DNA from: Devosia sp.
GTDB taxonomy: Bacteria; Pseudomonadota; Alphaproteobacteria; Rhizobiales; Devosiaceae
Assembly (NCBI RefSeq): GCF_017744655.1
Contig: NZ_JAGIAW010000001.1
Span: forward strand, 868,001 to 932,000
Direction of reading: 5' to 3'
DNA: 64,000 nt
Below are positions 56,552 to 64,000 of this stretch, piece by piece. The translations under genes were made by a program, and so were the position numbers. How positions within the stretch are numbered: position 1 is the stretch's first letter; every line of letters starts with the position of its first letter. The notes beneath the pieces were generated by a model. That model saw nothing but the letters and a program-made list of their open reading frames with translations. It made no database searches and had not been told where the DNA came from.

Positions 56552-57611
56552 GGGTTGATCCGAGATAGAGGCTGCTTCCCTTATACTTGCGAATGCCGTA
56601 GCGCACGAGCACCCCGCCGATCGCCGCGAGCGGCACCGCCAGCAACAGGCCGACAAAGCCGAACAGGGCGCCGAAGGCGAGCAGGGCAAACATCAGCCAG
56701 ACCGGATTGATATTGATCGAGCTGCCGACGAGCTTGGGATAGAGCACATTGCCCTCGACGAACTGCCAGCCCATGAAAATGGCGAAGACCAGCGCGATCA
56801 TCCACCAGTTCGGCCAGAACTGAACGGTGGCGATACCCATCGACAGCACGAAGCCGACGCCGAACCCCACATAGGGGATAAAGCTCAGGAGCCCGGCAAT
56901 GAGCCCCACGGCGAGGCCGTAGTTGAGGCCGACGAGCGAGAGCGCACCGGCATAGAAGGCGGCATCGATGAGCAGCACACCGCCCTGCCCGCGGATAACG
57001 CCGGCCATGGAGCTGTCGATGTCGCGCAGGATGCCGAGAATTTCTGCCCGGTAGCGACGCGGCAGCAGGTCATGGAGACCCCGCACCATGCTGTCCCAAT
57101 CGAGCAGCAGGTAGAAGGCGACAACAGGCGTAAAAATCGCAAAACCGATGACGCTGATCAGCGTCATGCCCGAAGCCAGGATTTCCTGGGTGACGACACC
57201 GGCAAAGCCGACCACTTGTCCCAGCATGTCCGAAACCGTCCGCTCGACCTGTGCCGCCCGTTCCGGCCCAAGCCATTCGTTCAGCTCCGGCGCCCATTTG
57301 CGCACCATGGCTTCGAGATCGGCCGCATAGCCCGGCAAGCGCTGCACCAGCCCCACGATCTGCTGCGCGACCATCGGAACCAGCATGACGAAGATGCCGA
57401 CGATGATGGTGATCACGCTCAGGAGCACGACTGCGGTGGCCCAACTGCGGCTGAAATGCCAGCGCTGCAACTGGTTGACGAGCGGATTGAGCAGATAGGC
57501 CAGCGCCGCGCCGACCACGAAAGGCAGAAGAATGCCGCGGAAGATCCAGAGAGACAGGATCAGGAAGACGAAGAAGCCGATCCAGATCAGCACTTGATTT
57601 CTAAGGTTCAT
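56520..57611 (-). CDS. AI-2E/PerM-family membrane transporter
   Basis: A 363-aa protein with about eight membrane segments. It starts NLRNQVLIWIGFFVFLILSLWIFRGILLPFVVGAALAYLLNPLV, the family N-terminus, and has the long cytoplasmic helical region (EAMVRKWAPELNEWL) and the conserved GLIAGLLSFIPYVG and VLYPKLVGSSININPVWLMFALLAFGALFGFVGLLLAVPLAA. The substrate is unknown despite the family name. ATG 57611 is preferred over a TTG at 57644. In alphaproteobacteria it often precedes hdaA, as here with a 32-nt overlap. Confidence 0.9.
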   Translation of the reverse strand: MNLRNQVLIWIGFFVFLILSLWIFRGILLPFVVGAALAYLLNPLVNQLQRWHFSRSWATAVVLLSVITIIVGIFVMLVPMVAQQIVGLVQRLPGYAADLEAMVRKWAPELNEWLGPERAAQVERTVSDMLGQVVGFAGVVTQEILASGMTLISVIGFAIFTPVVAFYLLLDWDSMVRGLHDLLPRRYRAEILGILRDIDSSMAGVIRGQGGVLLIDAAFYAGALSLVGLNYGLAVGLIAGLLSFIPYVGFGVGFVLSMGIATVQFWPNWWMIALVFAIFMGWQFVEGNVLYPKLVGSSININPVWLMFALLAFGALFGFVGLLLAVPLAAIGGVLVRYGIRKYKGSSLYLGSTHGGQGGNPTA

Positions 57612-57847
57612 GGTGCCGGGCGGCCCTTGCGTCTGACTATCCAAGAAGCTATCAGGCCTTCAGGCGAAATAAGCAGAAAGCATCAATCACTTTCGGCTTA
57701 CGAAACCGCCGCAAAAACAAAGACCTGGAGCATCGCGCGATTCGAACATCGCATGAAAAGCTCTAGCGGCCAGCACCGTTAAGTTCAACCAGACCGGGTC
57801 TCGGTAGCCAAAGCGTTCCCGATATCCCCAGCAATGGCTTTAGGCTC

Positions 57848-58924
57848 ATGTCCGACGCGCAAAACCTGCCATCAAACGGCCTGTCATACAAGCAGGCGGG
57901 TGTCGATATCGATGCTGGCAATGCTCTGGTCGAGGCGATCAAGCCCGCCGTGCGCTCTACGCGCCGCCCCGGTGCCGATGGTGAAATCGGCGGTTTTGGC
58001 GGCCTTTTCGACCTCAAGGCCGCTGGCTTCAAAGATCCGGTTCTCGTCGCCGCCAATGACGGCGTCGGTACCAAACTCAAGATCGCCATCGATACCGGCA
58101 GGCACGACACGATCGGCCAGGACCTTGTCGCCATGTGCGTCAACGACCTCATCGTTCAGGGCGCCGAGCCACTATTCTTCCTCGATTATTTCGCCACCGG
58201 TAAGCTCGACGTTGCCCAGGGCACTGCCATTGTCGAAGGCATTGCCCATGGCTGCCGCCTCGCCGGCTGCGCGCTGATTGGCGGCGAAACCGCCGAAATG
58301 CCGGGCATGTATCACGGCAATGATTATGACCTGGCCGGCTTCGCCGTCGGCGCCGCCGAGCGCGATGCCCTTCTGCCGCGCAAGGATATTGCCGCCGGCG
58401 ACACGCTCGTCGCCATCGCCTCCTCCGGGGTCCATTCCAATGGCTATTCGCTCGTACGAAAAATCGTCGAGCTCTCCGGTCTCGCCTGGACTGCCGATGC
58501 CCCCTTCGAGACTGGCAAGACCCTCGCCGAAGCACTCCTCGAACCCACCCGCATCTACGTAAAACCGCTCCTTAGCGCCCTCAAGGCCGGCATCGGCATC
58601 AAGGCCCTTGCCCACATCACCGGCGGCGGCTTCATCGACAATATTCCGCGCGTCCTCCCCGATGACCTCGCGGCCGACGTCGATCTCGGCGCCGTCACCG
58701 TGCCCGCCGTCTTCGGCTGGCTTTCCAAGGTCGGCGGCATGAGCGAGCGCGAAATGCTGCGTACCTTCAATTGCGGCGTCGGCATGCTCGTCGCCGTCAC
58801 CCCGGAAGATGCCGAAAAGCTGGTCGAAAGCCTCACCGCGTCGGGCGAAACTGCGGCCATAGTCGGCCAGTTGACCCCGCGCACCGGCGAACCCGTCACC
58901 TTCCGCGGAAAGCTCGCCCTGTGA
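57848..58924 (+). CDS. purM: Phosphoribosylformylglycinamidine cyclo-ligase (AIR synthetase)
   Basis: Fifth step of purine synthesis, closing the imidazole ring of AIR. The 358-aa protein has [19 protein letters not shown] at the start, [65 protein letters not shown] and the C-terminal [11 protein letters not shown]. The ATG is at 57848; the 236-nt gap to the divergent transporter gene shows no gene. It overlaps purN by 4 nt (GTGA). Confidence 0.96.
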   Translation: MSDAQNLPSNGLSYKQAGVDIDAGNALVEAIKPAVRSTRRPGADGEIGGFGGLFDLKAAGFKDPVLVAANDGVGTKLKIAIDTGRHDTIGQDLVAMCVNDLIVQGAEPLFFLDYFATGKLDVAQGTAIVEGIAHGCRLAGCALIGGETAEMPGMYHGNDYDLAGFAVGAAERDALLPRKDIAAGDTLVAIASSGVHSNGYSLVRKIVELSGLAWTADAPFETGKTLAEALLEPTRIYVKPLLSALKAGIGIKALAHITGGGFIDNIPRVLPDDLAADVDLGAVTVPAVFGWLSKVGGMSEREMLRTFNCGVGMLVAVTPEDAEKLVESLTASGETAAIVGQLTPRTGEPVTFRGKLAL

Positions 58925-59505
58925 GCCGCAAAAAGGTCGGCGTCCTCATTTCCGGCCGCGGCTCCAACATGTCCGCGCTCATTGAAGCCACCAAGGCTCG
59001 CGACTATCCCGCTGAGATCGTCGGCGTTCTCTCCAACAAGGCGGCCGCGCCGGGTCTGCTCACGGCCCAGGAGCATGGCATCGCCACGGCATCCCTGGCC
59101 CAGAGCAAGTTCCCCAGCCGGGAAATGTTCGAAGACACGATGACCCAGATACTCGAAAGCTGGGAGGTCGACTATGTCTGCCTCGCCGGTTTCATGCGCA
59201 TTCTGGGCGAAGATTTCGTGCTGCGCTGGCAGGGCCGGATGGTCAACATCCACCCCTCCCTCCTGCCCCTCTACAAAGGCCTCGACACCCATGCTCGCGT
59301 CCTCGCCGCCGGCGATGCCGAACACGGCTGCACGGTCCATTTCGTCACCCCCGGCCTCGATGAAGGTCCCGCCATTCTCCAGGCCCGCGTGCCGGTCCTC
59401 CCGGGCGATACGCCCGAGACACTGACTGCCCGCGTGCTGGTCGAAGAGCACAAGATCTATCCCCGGGCCCTGGCGATGCTCGCCCGCGGCGAAGTCTCGC
59501 TTTAA
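58921..59505 (+). CDS. purN: Phosphoribosylglycinamide formyltransferase PurN
   Basis: Transfers a formyl group from 10-formyl-tetrahydrofolate to GAR in purine synthesis. The 194-aa protein has [18 protein letters not shown], the catalytic [20 protein letters not shown] (Asn and His) and [17 protein letters not shown] (Asp). The frame is open into purM, but the GTG at 58921, overlapping the purM stop, gives the exact family start. The stop codon overlaps that of the opposite membrane-protein gene (TTAA). Confidence 0.95.
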   Translation: MSRKKVGVLISGRGSNMSALIEATKARDYPAEIVGVLSNKAAAPGLLTAQEHGIATASLAQSKFPSREMFEDTMTQILESWEVDYVCLAGFMRILGEDFVLRWQGRMVNIHPSLLPLYKGLDTHARVLAAGDAEHGCTVHFVTPGLDEGPAILQARVPVLPGDTPETLTARVLVEEHKIYPRALAMLARGEVSL

Positions 59506-59993
59506 GCCGCGGCCGTGGCCCGGCCCTCGCGCCGCAGCACGACAATCTGTACGATCAGCCCGACGACGAAGGCCAGCAGCAGCGCGCCATGAGACCCCAG
59601 CACAATGGGCGAACTCACGCTCGATGCCAGCGGTGCCCCATCCGGCACCCGCGTTAGCGTTTCCGTGATCGTCGGCAACAATAGCAGCAAGACGCTGAAA
59701 CTGAGGCTGATGGTTTCGATATAGCGCCGCAGGCGACCCAAAAAGGTCACGTGGTGAACGCCATAGCCCACGGCGATCAAGATGAGCGTCAGGCCGCCAA
59801 TGGCATAGCTTACCGGCTGCTTGGCCACCAGAAACGCCGTGGTGCCACCCAAAACCATCGAGGCAAAATAGATCGCGCCCGGAATAGACCGCGGCACGAT
59901 GCGCCCATGCCGCACCAGCATATAGATGGCCATGGCGAGCGCCGGCAGGCTGCCAAGCGTATGAACCCAACCAATGGGAGAAATACCGAACAT
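59502..59993 (-). CDS. Uncharacterised five-helix membrane protein under TetR control
   Basis: A 163-aa protein with about five hydrophobic segments, at roughly 5-24, 35-55, 60-82, 95-112 and 132-155. I do not recognise the family. The first helix contains GWVHTLGSLPALAMAIYML, and histidines and glycines in membrane regions (GYGVHHV) could suggest a redox or small-molecule role, but this is speculation. The ATG at 59993 has ATGAGGACC upstream. A TetR-type operator lies 44 nt upstream and the tetR gene is the next one on the same strand. Confidence 0.8.
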   Translation of the reverse strand: MFGISPIGWVHTLGSLPALAMAIYMLVRHGRIVPRSIPGAIYFASMVLGGTTAFLVAKQPVSYAIGGLTLILIAVGYGVHHVTFLGRLRRYIETISLSFSVLLLLLPTITETLTRVPDGAPLASSVSSPIVLGSHGALLLAFVVGLIVQIVVLRREGRATAAA

Positions 59994-60037
59994 TTTTGGT
60001 CCTCATATCGAGAGGCGCACCACGCGCCGTTATATAT

Positions 60038-60053
60038 CTACTAGTTGGTAGGC
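60038..60053. promoter_or_regulatory. TetR operator upstream of the membrane-protein gene
   Basis: The core CTAC-N6-GTAG is at 60038-60051, in ATCTACTAGTTGGTAGGC (60036-60053). It matches the operator at the tetR start in 14 of 18 positions when one is reverse-complemented. On the minus strand it overlaps a plausible promoter for the membrane-protein gene (TTGCCT, 15 nt, TATAAC). Confidence 0.7.
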
Positions 60054-60087
60054 AATGCCGCCAAATATCGGCGCACGCCCCCGAACC

Positions 60088-60666
60088 TTACCTGACAAAG
60101 CGCTCTACAAGCGGCCCAACGATCATTTCGAATACTGCGGCATCGCCATGGGCACGGCTCGAAAGCATGGCGCCATGCACAGTTGCCACAAAGACTTCCG
60201 CTTCGATCTGAGGCTCATGCACCATCTGCAGGCCTCCCTGCTCGATGCCTTGCCGGAACACACTCGCGACCCACGCAGCCAGCGCCCGAAAGTGCGCCCG
60301 CACCTCTGCCGCCACTTCTGCAGGCAAGGCCGGCATCTGGCTCGCCAGCAAGGCGCAAACACAGAACGGCTCCGAGCCCGAGGCAATGCAGTTCTGCCAA
60401 TAGCCCGTATAGGCCCGCAGTCTTTCTGCCGGGTCGGCAATAGCCTGATCCAACTGTCGGAGCCCTTCTACGGCTTCCCGGCGATACTGCTCCACCAGAA
60501 CCCGAACCAATTGCGCCTTGGTCGGAAAGTGGTGGTGGATGCTGGCCTTGCGGATGCCAACCACGTTGGAAATATCCGCATAGCTGAAGCCGTCATATCC
60601 GCCCGACAAAATGAGCGGTCGCGTGCGGCGAATGATTTCTTCGGCAGTGCTGGAAAGATCGGTCAT
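60088..60666 (-). CDS. TetR-family transcriptional regulator
   Basis: A 192-aa regulator. The N-terminal helix-turn-helix is YADISNVVGIRKASIHHHFPTKAQLV (residues about 28-54), following TRPLILSGGYDGFS. The C-terminal ligand domain has CIASGSEPFCVCALLASQMP with two close cysteines, which could be a thiol-reactive sensing site as in some quinone or aldehyde-responsive members; that is a guess. An inverted repeat overlaps its own leader and a matching one lies upstream of the next gene, so it probably represses itself and the membrane protein. Confidence 0.92.
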   Translation of the reverse strand: MTDLSSTAEEIIRRTRPLILSGGYDGFSYADISNVVGIRKASIHHHFPTKAQLVRVLVEQYRREAVEGLRQLDQAIADPAERLRAYTGYWQNCIASGSEPFCVCALLASQMPALPAEVAAEVRAHFRALAAWVASVFRQGIEQGGLQMVHEPQIEAEVFVATVHGAMLSSRAHGDAAVFEMIVGPLVERFVR

Positions 60667-60673
60667 GTCATTT

Positions 60674-60691
60674 ACCTACCTTCTAGTAGGT
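60674..60691. promoter_or_regulatory. TetR operator overlapping the tetR leader
   Basis: ACCTAC-CTTCTA-GTAGGT is a perfect 6-bp inverted repeat with a 6-nt spacer, ending 7 nt upstream of the tetR start codon. The reverse complement ACCTACTAGAAGGTAGGT matches the site at 60036-60053. Autorepression is the natural inference. Confidence 0.75.
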
Positions 60692-60697
60692 TGCCCG

Positions 60698-61315
60698 TCA
60701 ATCGGCAATCTCATCGGGCCAAGGTTCGAACTGCAGTTCCGGCCAAAGCTGCAGCGCACGTGCCCCTTTGCCCTCATGCGTAGCCCGGTTGGGTAATGCC
60801 GGGTTAGGCGTCAGCCGAAACGAGAACATATCGTCGAGCCCGAAGGGCGCGAAGATGGCGATCTTCCCGTCCTCTATCCGCGCCGCAACCGCATGTGTCC
60901 TGGTGGCAAAATAGCGCAACATGTCTGCGCTGCAGCTAAGTTCGGGATAGGCTAGGCCGAATTTTTCCGGAAACCAGAGGTGCACCCGCGCTTGGTTTCG
61001 CACCTCGACCGGAATTGGGCTATCTGCGAAATAGGCCCACGCCCGGCGAATGACCCTGTCTTCAGCCTCATAGCTTCGGTCGCTGGCGTCGAAATAGACG
61101 ACATCGGCATCCTTGATGCCCCGATGCCTCTCGCGGCCTGTGAGCACATTCCAGACCGTATTGTAGATCGCCCCCGAGCCGAGCAACGGGTCGGGCAGCT
61201 CGACTTCCTCCATGCCCCTCAGGAGCGCCATCAACACCGGATCATCGGCGATGATGTCGATCAGCACCTGGCGCTGTACATCGGCATCGAGTCCGGAATA
61301 TTTCAGATGCGTCAT
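60698..61315 (-). CDS. Nucleotidyltransferase-like protein (DUF925 type)
   Basis: A 205-aa protein related to the NTP_transf_6/DUF925 family of predicted nucleotidyltransferases. Family features are LLRGMEEVELPDPLLGSGAIYNTVWNVLTG, GIKDADVVYFDASDRSYEAEDRVIRRA and VEVRNQARVHLWF. The biochemical role is not established. The frame is open to 61483; the ATG at 61315 has GGAGAAG upstream. It is divergent from the EamA gene across 183 nt with no gene, and 31 nt upstream of tetR on the same strand. Confidence 0.85.
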   Translation of the reverse strand: MTHLKYSGLDADVQRQVLIDIIADDPVLMALLRGMEEVELPDPLLGSGAIYNTVWNVLTGRERHRGIKDADVVYFDASDRSYEAEDRVIRRAWAYFADSPIPVEVRNQARVHLWFPEKFGLAYPELSCSADMLRYFATRTHAVAARIEDGKIAIFAPFGLDDMFSFRLTPNPALPNRATHEGKGARALQLWPELQFEPWPDEIAD

Positions 61316-61498
61316 CGCCGCTGCTTCTCCATGTCCTCGAAAAGCCCACCAGACGCCGCTGACACACATTGTCAGCAGACGGGGTCCTAATGCCCGCAGG
61401 CAAAACGAACGCATCAATGCAATTGATGGACCCATCGTCAAAATCGGTTCGACGCGACTCCTTTTGCCCGCTAACCTCAGCACAAAAGGAGAACACCT

Positions 61499-62401
61499 GT
61501 GCCGCTACGCTATTGGTTGCTGATCATCTTGCTCGGTGCGGTCTGGGGCAGCTCCTTCCTTTTCAATGCCATTCTTATTCGCGAGATCAGCCCGCTCTGG
61601 GTCTCTGCCGGTCGGGTCACGCTCGGCGCGGCAATCTGCTGGGTCTATTTCTTCGCCACACGCAAAACCCTGCCCAAGGACGGCAGGATTTATTGGCAAT
61701 TGCTGGTTCTGGGCATTCTCAACTATGCCATCCCCTTCTCGCTCTTTCCCTTTGCCGAGCACACCGTCGCCAGCAGCATTGTCGGCGTCATCAATGGCCT
61801 GACGCCGATGAGCACGGTCATCGTCTCGCAGCTCTGGCCGGGCGGCGAAAAAGCGACCTGGAACAAGATCGCCGGCGTCATCGTCGGGTTCCTCGGTGCC
61901 GTCATTCTCGCCCTGCCCTCGCTTGGTGCCGGCGCCTCCGCCCAGGTCATCGGCCTCCTCGCCGCGCTCCTCGCCACCATCTGCTACGCGGTGACCCTCA
62001 ACTATGCCCGGCGCTTCAAGGCCATCGAGCCAGCAGTCGTCGCGACCTGTTCGTTGACCGGCGCCGCCCTGGTGTCGCTGCCGGTAGCGCTGCTCTTTTC
62101 GGGTCTGCCCATCATCACCCGACTCGAAACCTGGGGCGCCCTCTTTGCCATCGCGACCTTCTCGACCAGCTTCAGCTTCCTGCTGGTCTATTGGCTGCTG
62201 CCTCGCGTCGGTCCTACCAATCTCTCGCTCAACACCTACATCACGCCGATCTCGGCGATTCTCCTCGGCGTGCTGATCCTTCACGAGCGCTTCGAGCCCG
62301 TGCACATCGCCGGTATCGTGGTGATCTTCATCGGTCTGATCTTCATGGATGGCCGTCTGGTACAGCGTTGGCGACCGACACAGGCCAAGTCGGCAAGCTG
62401 A
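61499..62401 (+). CDS. EamA/DMT-family exporter
   Basis: A 300-aa membrane protein with ten helices in two EamA halves. Visible features are LLIILLGAVWGSSFLFNAILIREISPLWVSAGRV (helices 1-2), FPFAEHTVASSIVGVINGLTPMSTVIVS, and SLNTYITPISAILLGVLILHERFEPVHIAGIVVIFIGLIFMDG at the end. Such proteins often export amino acids or other metabolites; the substrate is unknown. The start is GTG at 61499 with AAAGGAG 6 nt upstream. Confidence 0.88.
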   Translation: MPLRYWLLIILLGAVWGSSFLFNAILIREISPLWVSAGRVTLGAAICWVYFFATRKTLPKDGRIYWQLLVLGILNYAIPFSLFPFAEHTVASSIVGVINGLTPMSTVIVSQLWPGGEKATWNKIAGVIVGFLGAVILALPSLGAGASAQVIGLLAALLATICYAVTLNYARRFKAIEPAVVATCSLTGAALVSLPVALLFSGLPIITRLETWGALFAIATFSTSFSFLLVYWLLPRVGPTNLSLNTYITPISAILLGVLILHERFEPVHIAGIVVIFIGLIFMDGRLVQRWRPTQAKSAS

Positions 62402-62409
62402 CTCGGAAC

Positions 62410-62442
62410 CCTCCTTGAAGCCTCACGTTGGCTTCAAGGAGG
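62410..62442 (+). promoter_or_regulatory. Perfect 13-bp hairpin burying a Shine-Dalgarno sequence
   Basis: CCTCCTTGAAGCC (62410-62422) pairs perfectly with GGCTTCAAGGAGG (62430-62442) around a 7-nt loop. The right arm contains AAGGAGG, the ribosome binding site of the proline-rich gene that starts 6 nt later. No T-run follows, so it is not a classical terminator of the upstream EamA gene. Translation should be blocked unless the stem opens or the upstream ribosome disrupts it. Confidence 0.8.
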
Positions 62443-62448
62443 TGTGCA

Positions 62449-62640
62449 ATGCCCGAACCCAAACCCGATATCGATCCGCGGCCGATCCCCGAAATCATCC
62501 CGCAACCCGAACCATCGCCCCCGCAGCCCGTCGAGCCCTATCCGCCAGACCCGGAGGAACTTCCTCCGCCTGATCAGCCGGACGAAGATCCCATGCCATC
62601 GCCGCCACCCGGGCCGGGGAACGAACCGCGCATGCTCTAG
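62449..62640 (+). CDS. Proline-rich small acidic protein, unknown function
   Basis: A 63-aa protein in which 27 residues (43 percent) are proline, with about 13 Asp or Glu, and no cysteine or hydrophobic segment. It begins MPEPKPDIDPRPIPEIIP and includes several PP and PPP runs, which normally need EF-P for translation. It must be extended or disordered. I do not recognise it. The evidence that it is real is the strong AAGGAGG at ideal spacing before the ATG at 62449. The stop codon is 3 nt from that of the convergent UPF0114 gene. Confidence 0.6.
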   Translation: MPEPKPDIDPRPIPEIIPQPEPSPPQPVEPYPPDPEELPPPDQPDEDPMPSPPPGPGNEPRML

Positions 62641-62643
62641 CGG

Positions 62644-63144
62644 TCAATCGTGATGGTGGTCTATCTTGCTGAGAAACCAGGTTAGCGCGGCGATCACCAC
62701 GGCAACCGCTGCGCCGAGGTAGGCGATGTCGGCGCCCGACTGCCAGGTGAGCGCCCGTCCGAGGAAGTAGACTGCGAGCACCGTAATGGTCACGCCAACC
62801 AGCTTTGATTTGAGATCGTCCAGCGTCTCGATTTTCAACCAGCGCGGCAGTTGCAGGTCCTGATGGAAATAGAGTTGGTAAAGACCCAACGACACCACCT
62901 GAACCACCGTCGCGAGCAGGAAGAGGTCCACGATCTCGATGGCGTGCAACAGGACTTCATCCCGCGTCGCCTCATGTTCCGGAAAAACCAGATTGCGCGC
63001 GAACCGCCAGGTATCGACAAAGCCATAGATCATCAGCGCCAATGAGGCGATCATGGTCGCGACGACAGGCAGCAAGGTCACCGCCCGAACGATAAAACCG
63101 CCCGGCAGGCGCAGTTGCGGTTGTGGCTTGGATTCCTCAGCCAT
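62644..63144 (-). CDS. YqhA/UPF0114-family membrane protein
   Basis: A 166-aa protein with about four membrane helices (roughly 18-40, 62-85, 107-125, 133-153). LVGVTITVLAVYFLGRAL and the charged loop KIETLDDLKSKLVG match the UPF0114 family, whose function is unknown. It begins MAEESKPQPQLRLPGGF. The ATG at 63144 lies 8 nt inside the end of the DUF1330 gene, so translation is coupled; the frame extends upstream without family character. Confidence 0.85.
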   Translation of the reverse strand: MAEESKPQPQLRLPGGFIVRAVTLLPVVATMIASLALMIYGFVDTWRFARNLVFPEHEATRDEVLLHAIEIVDLFLLATVVQVVSLGLYQLYFHQDLQLPRWLKIETLDDLKSKLVGVTITVLAVYFLGRALTWQSGADIAYLGAAVAVVIAALTWFLSKIDHHHD

Positions 63145-63430
63145 CGTAACCTTCCACGACCACGAAATCGACCACGGCAGCATTCTCGCGCATTGCAACG
63201 CCGCCCTGATACTCGACGGAATCGTACGCTTTCAATGCGGCTTCATAGGTCGGAAATTCGACGACAACGGTGCGTTGCCGCGCCGTACCTTCGGGAATGG
63301 CGTGGCGTCCCCCGCGTACGAGAAACCGCCCGTCGTGCTCAGCCAGAAAAGGGCCGACGAAAGCCTGATAAATCTTGAACTGTTCGGGATCGATCACATC
63401 GACCCGAACCACCCAATAGCCTTTCGCCAT
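63137..63430 (-). CDS. DUF1330 family protein
   Basis: A 97-aa small alpha-beta-barrel protein of the DUF1330 family. MAKGYWVVRVDVIDPEQFKIYQAFV, the RGG motif in FLVRGGRHAIPEG, and VVVEFPTYEAALKAYDSVEYQ are typical. No function is assigned to the family. The ATG is at 63430; it lies 17 nt after gatB and overlaps the UPF0114 gene by 8 nt. Confidence 0.88.
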   Translation of the reverse strand: MAKGYWVVRVDVIDPEQFKIYQAFVGPFLAEHDGRFLVRGGRHAIPEGTARQRTVVVEFPTYEAALKAYDSVEYQGGVAMRENAAVVDFVVVEGYDG

Positions 63431-63447
63431 GCCCCCTCCAGATTGGT

Positions 63448-64000
63448 TTATTCGATGCCGAGCTTCTTCTTCATGAGGTCGTTCAGCGCCTGCGGGTTTG
63501 CCTTACCACCCGAAGCCTTCATGGCCTGACCGACGAACCAGCCGATCATGGTCGGCTTGGCCAGGACCTTGGCCACCTGGTCCGGGTTCGCCGCGATGAT
63601 GTCATCCACGATCTTCTCGATCGCGCCGAGGTCGGTGACCTGCTTGAGGCCACGACGCTCAACGATCTCGGCCGGATCACCCTCGGGTTCCTCGGCGATG
63701 AGAATCTGCAGCACGTCCTTGCCGCCCTTGGACGAAATCGTGCCGCCGGCGATCAGATCGACGACACCGGCAATCTGGGCCGGCTGCAGGTGCGTTTCCC
63801 AAACGGCGAGGCCCTGGCTATTGGCAAAGGCCGCAACGTCGCCGTTGAGGATGTTCGCAACAGCCTTGCCATCACGCTTGGCGCCGCCGAAGGCAACGCA
63901 GGACTCGTAGAAATCAGCGGTTTCCCGATCAAGCGTCAGCACCATCGCGTCATAGGCGGTCACGCCATAGTCAGCAATGAAACGGGCCTGCTTCTCATCG
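63448..64000 (-). CDS. gatB: Asp-tRNA(Asn)/Glu-tRNA(Gln) amidotransferase subunit B, 3' part
   Basis: Only the C-terminal 183 or so residues are in the window; the start is beyond 64000. The visible part reads DYGVTAYDAMVLTLDRETADFYE, followed by the YqeY-like tail domain (ANILNGDVAAFANSQG, MIGWFVGQAMKASGGKANPQALNDLMKKKLG), which is diagnostic for GatB. GatCAB converts misacylated Asp-tRNA-Asn and Glu-tRNA-Gln to the amides. Its presence agrees with the non-discriminating features of the AspRS at 48-50 kb. Confidence 0.94.
   Translation of the reverse strand, partial: DEKQARFIADYGVTAYDAMVLTLDRETADFYESCVAFGGAKRDGKAVANILNGDVAAFANSQGLAVWETHLQPAQIAGVVDLIAGGTISSKGGKDVLQILIAEEPEGDPAEIVERRGLKQVTDLGAIEKIVDDIIAANPDQVAKVLAKPTMIGWFVGQAMKASGGKANPQALNDLMKKKLGIE

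Overview
The window looks like a chromosomal segment of a GC-rich alphaproteobacterium of the order Hyphomicrobiales (Rhizobiales), most like Devosia or a close relative. This is inferred from gene content and gene order only. The evidence is the dusB-ntrB-ntrC/ntrY-ntrX-hfq-hflX block, the pdhA-pdhB-pdhC-lpdA-lipA-ratA block with lipoyl domains on both E1-beta and E2, a fused IspDF, an HdaA next to ppk and ppx, and a non-discriminating-type AspRS beside a GatB fragment. I see no rRNA, tRNA, CRISPR array, insertion sequence or prophage.

Layout. 1-5.3 kb: a SUF iron-sulfur cluster operon (cupin fragment, sufC, sufD, sufS, sufT, a VOC protein, sufA) with two palindromic intergenic repeats. 5.3-9.3 kb: aroA (E. 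coli/fungal-AROM-like type), a diguanylate cyclase and an RhlE-type helicase with a long leader. 9.5-17.3 kb: a rhamnoside utilisation locus (LacI regulator, divergent cytoplasmic GH78 rhamnosidase, ABC sugar transporter) closed by a clear terminator. 17.5-20.1 kb: two MFS transporters. 20.4-31.4 kb: mazG, hflX, hfq, ntrX, ntrY, an EamA transporter in opposite orientation, ntrC, ntrB, dusB. 31.6-43.8 kb: ispDF, cinA/pncC, ratA, lipA, a Gfo/Idh dehydrogenase, lpdA, a GDSL esterase, pdhC, pdhB, a small unknown membrane protein, pdhA, ftsB and a divergent PRPP synthase homologue. 43.8-52.1 kb: a Dabb protein, malic enzyme, an EAL phosphodiesterase, aspS, rnd and an MNT/HepT gene pair. 52.1-59.5 kb: ppx, ppk, hdaA and an AI-2E/PerM-family transporter as an overlapping operon, then divergent purM-purN. 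59.5-64 kb: a TetR-regulated membrane protein, a nucleotidyltransferase-like protein, an EamA exporter, a proline-rich mini-protein, UPF0114, DUF1330 and the 3' end of gatB.

How the genes work together. SUF supplies clusters to enzymes such as LipA. LipA lipoylates PdhB and PdhC of the adjacent pyruvate dehydrogenase complex, which LpdA reoxidises. NtrBC and NtrYX form the nitrogen/redox two-component control block, with DusB, Hfq and HflX as RNA and translation partners. A cyclic-di-GMP synthase and a phosphodiesterase sit in separate places.

Most unusual observations: a 63-aa, 43 percent proline protein whose Shine-Dalgarno sequence is fully buried in a perfect 13-bp hairpin; two matching TetR operators flanking an uncharacterised membrane protein gene; an NtrX without GAFTGA; consistently minimal spacing at all eight convergent gene junctions; and a structured intergenic repeat after sufA. 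I found nothing that I would call a complete undescribed defence or mobile system.
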